A program made the position numbers and the translations under genes. DNA of 10,086 nucleotides from Anaerolinea sp. Lineage in GTDB: Bacteria > Chloroflexota > Anaerolineae > JAAEKA01. The number at the start of each line of letters is the position of its first letter. Positions within the stretch are counted from its first letter, which is position 1. The DNA is taken from assembly GCA_014879765.1 (NCBI GenBank), contig JACSRL010000253.1, positions 1 through 10,086 of the forward strand, written 5' to 3'. The notes beneath the pieces were generated by a model. It saw only the letters and a list, made by a program, of their open reading frames with translations, did not search any database and was not told the origin of the DNA. Shown here piece after piece: positions 1-4,350 of the stretch.

Positions 1-136
1 GGTTGACGAATGCAAAGAACCGTGGCTCCTTGGGGGACGGCATGAAGACCTGAGGATGCTGGCGCAGTGCAGCGTAGAGCGCCGTCGTGCCGCAGCGTTG
101 CGCGCCGATCACGATGAAATCTGGTTTCAAGTGCAC
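1..136 (-). CDS. Sulfotransferase, N-terminal part only (cut by window edge)
   Basis: The first 45 codons of a sulfotransferase are visible; the rest lies left of the window. Translation begins VHLKPDFIVIGAQRCGTTAL and continues to a KEPRFFAF segment. The IGAQRCGTT stretch matches the 5'-phosphosulfate-binding loop of PAPS-dependent sulfotransferases, and HPQVFMPSPKEP is the usual following segment. The family moves a sulfonate group from PAPS to a hydroxyl or amine. The GTG start at 136 is chosen because it lies just before the conserved beginning; no good ribosome-binding site is seen, and a TTG two codons later is possible. It is co-directional with the lasso genes but separated from the precursor by 385 nt holding a large palindrome, so membership in the cluster is open. 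Family call is firm, start and substrate are not. Confidence 0.85.
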   Translation of the reverse strand, partial: MHLKPDFIVIGAQRCGTTALYAALRQHPQVFMPSPKEPRFFAFVN

Positions 137-521
137 ATTCCGTGGTTGCAGTTGAAGTGGGCTCCCGGAGATTTGACTTGTTTTGTGCGTGCGGCGTGCC
201 TGCGTGGAAATGCCCCAACCCGCACACTTCAAGCCAGGGCGCATGCTGCGCCGGGCTGTGAAGCAAGCGCGGCGTGCAGGTGGCCGAACCGCTGGTGACG
301 TGGGCTGCGCTGGGGTAAGTGACATTGGTGGGTGCATGGCAACCGACAGCCTGCGTCTGCGAAGACTTCGCAGACGCAGGCTGTCGGTTGACGGTGCTGT
401 TGCGTTGGCTGAGCTGTCGGCAAGCTGAACACAAATGGGCTGAACAATCCAGAAGCACTATTCGATCACGATGATTTGGATGCACAAGCCGTGGTTTGGC
501 CGACTCAGTGTAAGGGGGAAT
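137..521. other. Intergenic region between lasso precursor and sulfotransferase
   Basis: No convincing gene is seen in these 385 nt. Several frames are open on both strands, but none shows a recognisable motif or a good ribosome-binding site. The one strong structure is the 51-nt perfect palindrome at 340-390. No second lasso-type precursor with a WxxPxF or YxxPxL leader was found by eye, and no hairpin followed by a T-tract marks the end of the lasso transcript. Confidence 0.6.
340..390. repeat. 51-nt perfect inverted repeat (25-bp arms, 1-nt centre)
   Basis: Bases 340-364 are the exact reverse complement of 366-390, around a single central A at 365. The arm begins CAACCGACAGCC and ends TGCGAAG. 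Symmetry stops abruptly at the outer edges (G339 against A391). As RNA it would form a long uninterrupted stem with a minimal loop. It lies 131 nt downstream of the precursor stop and about 200 nt upstream of the sulfotransferase start. Neither side carries a T-tract, so it is not a textbook intrinsic terminator; a non-canonical terminator, RNA-stabilising hairpin, REP-like dispersed repeat or protein-binding site are all possible. Confidence 0.93.
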
Positions 522-686
522 TCATGAGGAATTAGTCTGTCCATCATTTGCCCCAACTGAATAACCCGAATTCAGAGCATCCTTCAGCGCAACCTGGTCG
601 AAAGTGGGTGTGACCCAGGTGCGTCGTTCGCGTCCTGCTGCGGTCTCTGTCGGGGTTTGGTTTTTGTCTGGCTCGACCTGATTCAT
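522..686 (-). CDS. Lasso peptide precursor (A), 54 aa
   Basis: Ribosomally made precursor of a predicted lasso peptide. The leader is residues 1-40 and the proposed core is residues 41-54, GYSVGANDGQTNSS. The leader carries W24-V-T-P27-T-F29, a variant of the YxxPxL motif bound by lasso B1 (RRE) proteins. Gly41 and Asp48 are correctly spaced for an 8-residue macrolactam ring (Gly1 to Asp8), leaving a six-residue tail with a C-terminal Ser. The usual Thr two residues before the cut is Asn39 here. A 9-residue ring from Ser40 is a less likely alternative. The ATG at 686 is chosen over upstream in-frame starts because AGGGAG sits 6 nt before it and upstream residues overlap the B2 gene. It is the last gene of the cluster, 43 nt after B2. 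Homology could not be searched; the call rests on motif, size and neighbours. Confidence 0.82.
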   Translation of the reverse strand: MNQVEPDKNQTPTETAAGRERRTWVTPTFDQVALKDALNSGYSVGANDGQTNSS

Positions 687-692
687 GGAAAA

Positions 693-698
693 CTCCCT
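693..698 (-). promoter_or_regulatory. Ribosome-binding site of the lasso precursor
   Basis: On the minus strand AGGGAG lies 6 nt before the ATG at 686. It supports that start over the longer in-frame version whose upstream codons lie inside the B2 gene. Confidence 0.7.
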
Positions 699-723
699 TG
701 AATGGATGGGTGAATGATAAATG

Positions 724-752
724 ATATTACTATAGCTGTGGATAGCGTGCAA
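724..752 (-). promoter_or_regulatory. Candidate internal promoter for the lasso precursor
   Basis: On the minus strand TTGCAC (752-747) is followed after exactly 17 nt by TAATAT (729-724). The -10 box matches the sigma-70 consensus at four of six positions, the -35 box at three of six. It sits in an unusually AT-rich pocket spanning the B2 stop codon and the gap before A. Predicted transcription would start near 717 and leave a leader of about 30 nt with a good ribosome-binding site. Separate, stronger transcription of the precursor over the enzymes is a common need in RiPP clusters; that purpose is inference. Confidence 0.4.
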
Positions 753-1170
753 CCACATGATAAGGCTGCTGACGGGTTGCACGCAGCCCGATAACGCCGA
801 CATCGCCGTCCTGCACCCAGGCATGGGCCGTCAATTTTCCGCCGGAGCGGGTCACCCCATAGTAGAGGGTGGCGTCGACGCCCCGTCGGCGCAGCATCCA
901 ATGCGCGGCAATCGCCCGGTGCAGACAGGTGGTGGGAAATGGCAGATACCGCCGCGCAGCAAGAATGCCATGGCGCACAGCCTGTCGTGTCTCGTTCCGC
1001 TCCGACTCGGATAATTCGACCTGGGGAGTTGGACGGGACAGCACGGCCATCAGCGGCTGAAAGGGCGCCAGCCACAGCGCGACGCGGGCAATCGCCAGTA
1101 GCAGTGTCGCTTCCATGACAATCAGCCATTGGGTCATGCGGGTGGACAACCTTTCAGTTCGGCGCGCCAT
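730..1170 (-). CDS. Lasso peptide leader protease B2 (transglutaminase-like)
   Basis: Cysteine protease of the lasso B2 family (transglutaminase-like fold) that cuts the leader from the precursor, working with B1. Length is 146 residues, normal for the family. A hydrophobic N-terminal stretch (about residues 13-44) precedes the catalytic part, as in many B2 proteins. The catalytic triad is readable: C82 in PTTCLHRAIA, H116 in LTAHAWVQ, and D121 or D123 just after. The start at 1170 overlaps the end of B1 by 17 nt; a second ATG at 1137 would shorten it by 11 residues without changing the domain. Neither start has a strong ribosome-binding site, suggesting translational coupling to B1. Identification is strong because B1, the cyclase and a precursor all lie beside it. 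Confidence 0.93.
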   Translation of the reverse strand: MARRTERLSTRMTQWLIVMEATLLLAIARVALWLAPFQPLMAVLSRPTPQVELSESERNETRQAVRHGILAARRYLPFPTTCLHRAIAAHWMLRRRGVDATLYYGVTRSGGKLTAHAWVQDGDVGVIGLRATRQQPYHVVARYPQL

Positions 1171-1444
1171 CGTCTATGCTAACCAGACCCGCGCGGCTGA
1201 GTTCCATGAGCACAGCGCTGACTTCCTGCAGGCAGACAGACTCTTCGACTGCATACTCCCGGCATAATTGTTCGCAAATCGCGCCGATCGATCTGTGCTC
1301 TGCCAGCAATGCCCAGATTCTGCCCGCAGTTTCATTGAGTGCATAGGCGTTGCCCGCGTTGGCATCGACGGCCAGCAGTTCATCATCGAACTGCTCAAAC
1401 AACACCTCATGCGCACGGGAAATGATTGCGTTTGTTCCAATCAT
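1154..1444 (-). CDS. Lasso RRE protein B1 (PqqD-like leader-binding protein)
   Basis: PqqD-like RiPP recognition element that binds the precursor leader and presents it to the B2 protease. The 96 residues contain the family hallmark ALNETAGRIWALL at about residues 35-47, preceded by the beta-strand pair ELLAVDANAGNAY and followed by helices rich in Glu and Leu ending in GLVS. It is a free-standing B1, not fused to B2. The ATG at 1444 is preferred over one ten codons upstream because GGAGGAG lies 7 nt before it and the longer version would begin within 7 nt after the kinase stop region. It follows the kinase gene by 22 nt and overlaps B2 by 17 nt. Its expected partner is the W24/P27/F29 motif of the precursor. 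Confidence 0.92.
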   Translation of the reverse strand: MIGTNAIISRAHEVLFEQFDDELLAVDANAGNAYALNETAGRIWALLAEHRSIGAICEQLCREYAVEESVCLQEVSAVLMELSRAGLVSIDDGAPN

Positions 1445-1451
1445 AGTACGA

Positions 1452-1458
1452 CTCCTCC
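1452..1458 (-). promoter_or_regulatory. Strong ribosome-binding site of lasso B1
   Basis: GGAGGAG on the minus strand, 7 nt before the ATG at 1444. It is the best Shine-Dalgarno match noticed in the window and decides the B1 start. Confidence 0.8.
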
Positions 1459-1466
1459 GGCAAGAA

Positions 1467-2378
1467 TCACGCAAGTGTTTGTAACGATGCCAACACCAGC
1501 TCTTTCGCTTCAGACGCTGCCGACCAATCTTGTGGGCGGGTCAGGCGAAAAATGGGTGCGGCGCGGGCGATAGAGGCGCAGCGATGCCAATGGGCGGCCG
1601 TCAGGCCCATCGGCTCCAGCAACTCGCCGCGATAGGTGGCGGCCTGAATCAATGCGTACAATGCGTTCAGGCCTTTGAGCCGCGCAATTTCCGGCTCCCC
1701 CCAACTCAACAGATACACAGCGCGTAGCGGGATAGGGGATTCTCGTCTGGCGACTGGCTGCCCCGTATGCCCGTTGGTGACAGGCAGATGGTATTTGTCC
1801 ATGCGGAAATGATCCCTTTCCAGATCGCCGGTGTCCCGGTTGAAATGCTCCAGAGCGTCGCGCCAGAGCTTGAGGCGCGGCGCCGCGGGATAGACCCCAG
1901 GCCGCGTGCCGGAAATGTCGAAGCGGCACAGATCATCGGCGATGAGTGGATAGCCCTGATCCATCAGCCAGGCGGCCATCGTGGACTTGCCCGCACCGCT
2001 GACGCCGCAGAATGCAACTGCCTCTCCCGCAACCTCTACCACGCTGGCGTGTAGAGCCAGGATTTCGCGCTGATAACAGAGGACACCCCAGGCCGTGCCC
2101 AACAAGAAAAGGCGCACCTCGCGCATGCCGGCCCTGGGCTGGACGGCGACCTGGATCGAATCTCCATGTTGAATCCGGTAGGCGCCGACCGCCTCCACCT
2201 GAAAACAGTAAGAATCGGCGCCGATGTGCGGTGTAAATGATTCGGAGGGCGCGTCTTCCAGCACGATCCGCGCGTCCGGGCTGTCATTTGCGTCGCCGGT
2301 TTCAAAAATCCCCCATTCGGGGAGCTGGATGTCAGAGAGCACATTCAACCCTGCGTAACGATAGCGCCAGCGTTTCAT
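1467..2378 (-). CDS. HPr kinase-like protein of the lasso cluster (probable lasso kinase K)
   Basis: A 303-residue P-loop kinase related to HPr serine kinase. Walker A is GVSGAGKST at 125-133; LHAS at 109-112 and IADDL at 146-150 match the HprK layout, where a His, the P-loop and an Asp pair make the active site. Two precedents are known for such kinases in lasso clusters: in the paeninodin type they phosphorylate the C-terminal Ser of the precursor. The precursor here ends in Ser-Ser, which fits. The ATG at 2378 follows the cyclase stop (TAG) by a single base, and B1 begins 22 nt downstream, so it sits squarely within the lasso operon. The first 100 residues are less conserved and could hold substrate-binding elements. 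Kinase class is confident; the target residue is inferred. Confidence 0.85.
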   Translation of the reverse strand: MKRWRYRYAGLNVLSDIQLPEWGIFETGDANDSPDARIVLEDAPSESFTPHIGADSYCFQVEAVGAYRIQHGDSIQVAVQPRAGMREVRLFLLGTAWGVLCYQREILALHASVVEVAGEAVAFCGVSGAGKSTMAAWLMDQGYPLIADDLCRFDISGTRPGVYPAAPRLKLWRDALEHFNRDTGDLERDHFRMDKYHLPVTNGHTGQPVARRESPIPLRAVYLLSWGEPEIARLKGLNALYALIQAATYRGELLEPMGLTAAHWHRCASIARAAPIFRLTRPQDWSAASEAKELVLASLQTLA

Positions 2379-2379
2379 G

Positions 2380-4350
2380 CTACCGGTTTTCCTCCACCCA
2401 GCGAATAAAGCTGCCCGTCATCAATCCCCGTTCCAGAACGCCGCGATATTGTGCAAATTGTTGGCCAACACGGCTGACGTTGCCGCGCCCCAATTGCATG
2501 ACCAGTTCCCGCAGACGGGGCAGGTCCAGCGCCTGTTGGGCGAGATCACATTGTTCGATGCGGGTCAGCTCTTCCAGCAGGGCGGCACGCGCCCCCACGA
2601 GGCGATCATACCAGTCTGCGGCTTGCAGACCCCGTTGGCGATTGGCGAGTACTTCGGGTGGCAGCCGATCCGCCATCGCCCGGCGCAGCAGCCAGCGTGA
2701 GACGCCATCGCGCTGATACTGGCTCTCTGGCAGCGCAAGACAGAAGTCGATCAGGCGCACATCTCCTGTGGGATCAGCGATGGTGACGCCGTAGCGCGCT
2801 TGATACCCTTCCGAGATTCCATCCCCGCGCCGGCTCCTGGAAACGAGCGCACGCAAGCGAGCGGTGCGCGTGTCACTGGAAGGGCGGCCAAGCAGGTGAC
2901 GCTCTCGAGCGAGAAAGAGTTCGTCGATATCATGGGCGGCTGCGAATTCAGGGCGGATCGGCGAATGTTGTCGCCAGTCTGCACGGGATCCCAGGCTTGT
3001 GGCATTCAGGTTCCGCGCTCGTTCGAGGGCCAGGTACGCTGCGGCTGGCAGATGGGGGAGGAATCCTTGCGTGAGCACTGTCTTGAGCGCGGTTGCCATG
3101 CCTTTGCCCCGCGCCAGCGCCAACGCTTCGCGACTCAGGCGCGCCCAATCGCCAGCGCCGATCAACTGCGCCCACAACCCATTTCCATTCCAACTGATGG
3201 TAAGGTTGCCGCTTTCACCGGTCAAAAGCACCCGCAGCCCGCGGGCCTGGGCTGCTTGCAAGATTGCCTCATACCAGACCCGGTTGGATGCGTTTGGGAA
3301 AGGCGTCTCGGCTGCCGCAAAATAGGCGTCGAGATTCTCAATGTAGACCTGCCCGTCGGTGCGAATGAGATTGGCCTCAAGGTTCTCATAGCGTCTCGCC
3401 ATGGCCTCGACATAGGGCGTCTCATCGGCGTAGCGCCCGGCGATGATGGCGCCGTCGAAGCCGATGCGGGGCGCCTCGGTGAAGGTTGTCAGTTGCCAGC
3501 CCATCTCCCTGTACATGGGCGCAGCGAGGGCTGCCACCGATGTTGAGTCCAGGCCGCCGCTCATCATCACCCCCACCGGCGTCAGGCAGCGCAGGTGATC
3601 CTGGATGACACGCTGGAAGAGTGCAAGGAAGGCCGCGACATACTCCTCGTCGCGGGCAAAATGAATCTCGTCCTTCGGCGGCGCATCCCCCCAAAACGTG
3701 TGCAGTGACCAGCCATCGCGCCGGATGCGAAGCATCTGTCCTGGGATAAGCCGGGTCAACCCTTGATAGAGACAGGCGTCTGGCTCTCCACCAATGCGGG
3801 CCAGATACTCTGCCAGATACTGCCTGTCAATCGTGCGTGGGATGCCGGCCAGGACAAAGAGACCTTTGGGCATGGACGCGAAGGCCACAGTTTCCCTGTC
3901 GGCGTAGAAGTAGAGGCTGGGGCTGGAGCAGGCAGAACGGGCTACCAGCAGTGTCTGGGCGCGCGCATCCCACAAGGCAAAGGTGAAAACGCCGATCAGA
4001 TGCTGGACACATGCTTCTCCCCAGCGTTCGTAAGCGTTCAGTATCAAGGCGCTGTCGGTGACCCTTGCGGCTGGCACATCTCCACCGAACAGGGCGAGCA
4101 ATTCCGGGCGGTTGTCGAGCCTGCCATTCACAACCAGCAGGCGCTGGCCATCCGCGCTCACCACCGGCTGCCGTTCATAGCGATCCTGCGGCGTAATCAT
4201 TGCCTGCCGCTGGCCCAGGCCCACTGGGCCGTGCTGCCACTGCCCACCGCCCTCCGCGCCGTGGATATGCAGAGCCGCCCCCATACGCGCCAGATCGTCC
4301 GCGTCCACGGGTCTATCGTCGAGATGGAGCAGTCCGAAGATGGCACTCAC
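2380..4350 (-). CDS. Lasso cyclase C (asparagine synthetase-like macrolactam synthetase)
   Basis: A 656-residue homologue of glutamine-hydrolysing asparagine synthetase. In lasso pathways this enzyme adenylates the side-chain carboxylate of an Asp or Glu in the core and closes the isopeptide bond with the core's N-terminal amine. The N-terminal glutaminase-like domain (about 1-220) begins MSAIFGLL: the nucleophilic Cys2 of true glutaminases is Ser, so no ammonia should be made, as expected of a cyclase. The synthetase domain carries the PP-loop SGGLDSTS at 264-271 and LLTGESGNLTI near 375-385. The GTG start at 4350 overlaps the stop of the preceding adenylation protein in the tetranucleotide GTGA, implying coupled translation. 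The kinase gene follows after one base. Expected acceptor is Asp8 of the core. Confidence 0.92.
   Translation of the reverse strand: MSAIFGLLHLDDRPVDADDLARMGAALHIHGAEGGGQWQHGPVGLGQRQAMITPQDRYERQPVVSADGQRLLVVNGRLDNRPELLALFGGDVPAARVTDSALILNAYERWGEACVQHLIGVFTFALWDARAQTLLVARSACSSPSLYFYADRETVAFASMPKGLFVLAGIPRTIDRQYLAEYLARIGGEPDACLYQGLTRLIPGQMLRIRRDGWSLHTFWGDAPPKDEIHFARDEEYVAAFLALFQRVIQDHLRCLTPVGVMMSGGLDSTSVAALAAPMYREMGWQLTTFTEAPRIGFDGAIIAGRYADETPYVEAMARRYENLEANLIRTDGQVYIENLDAYFAAAETPFPNASNRVWYEAILQAAQARGLRVLLTGESGNLTISWNGNGLWAQLIGAGDWARLSREALALARGKGMATALKTVLTQGFLPHLPAAAYLALERARNLNATSLGSRADWRQHSPIRPEFAAAHDIDELFLARERHLLGRPSSDTRTARLRALVSRSRRGDGISEGYQARYGVTIADPTGDVRLIDFCLALPESQYQRDGVSRWLLRRAMADRLPPEVLANRQRGLQAADWYDRLVGARAALLEELTRIEQCDLAQQALDLPRLRELVMQLGRGNVSRVGQQFAQYRGVLERGLMTGSFIRWVEENR

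Noticed and set aside
106..474. 12-bp direct repeat CGATCACGATGA at 106-117 and 463-474, possibly a duplicated sulfotransferase start
   Set aside because: Similarity does not extend convincingly beyond 12 bp, and a few 12-bp matches are expected by chance in 10 kb.
1..496. Long open minus-strand frame from a GTG near 496 running off the left edge
   Set aside because: It is out of frame with the clear sulfotransferase coding, shows no motif, and reads through the palindrome. Stop-free stretches of this size occur by chance in GC-rich DNA.
522..824. Longer 100-residue version of the lasso precursor
   Set aside because: The extra 46 codons lie mostly inside the B2 gene in another frame. The ATG at 686 has its own ribosome-binding site and gives a normal lasso precursor length.
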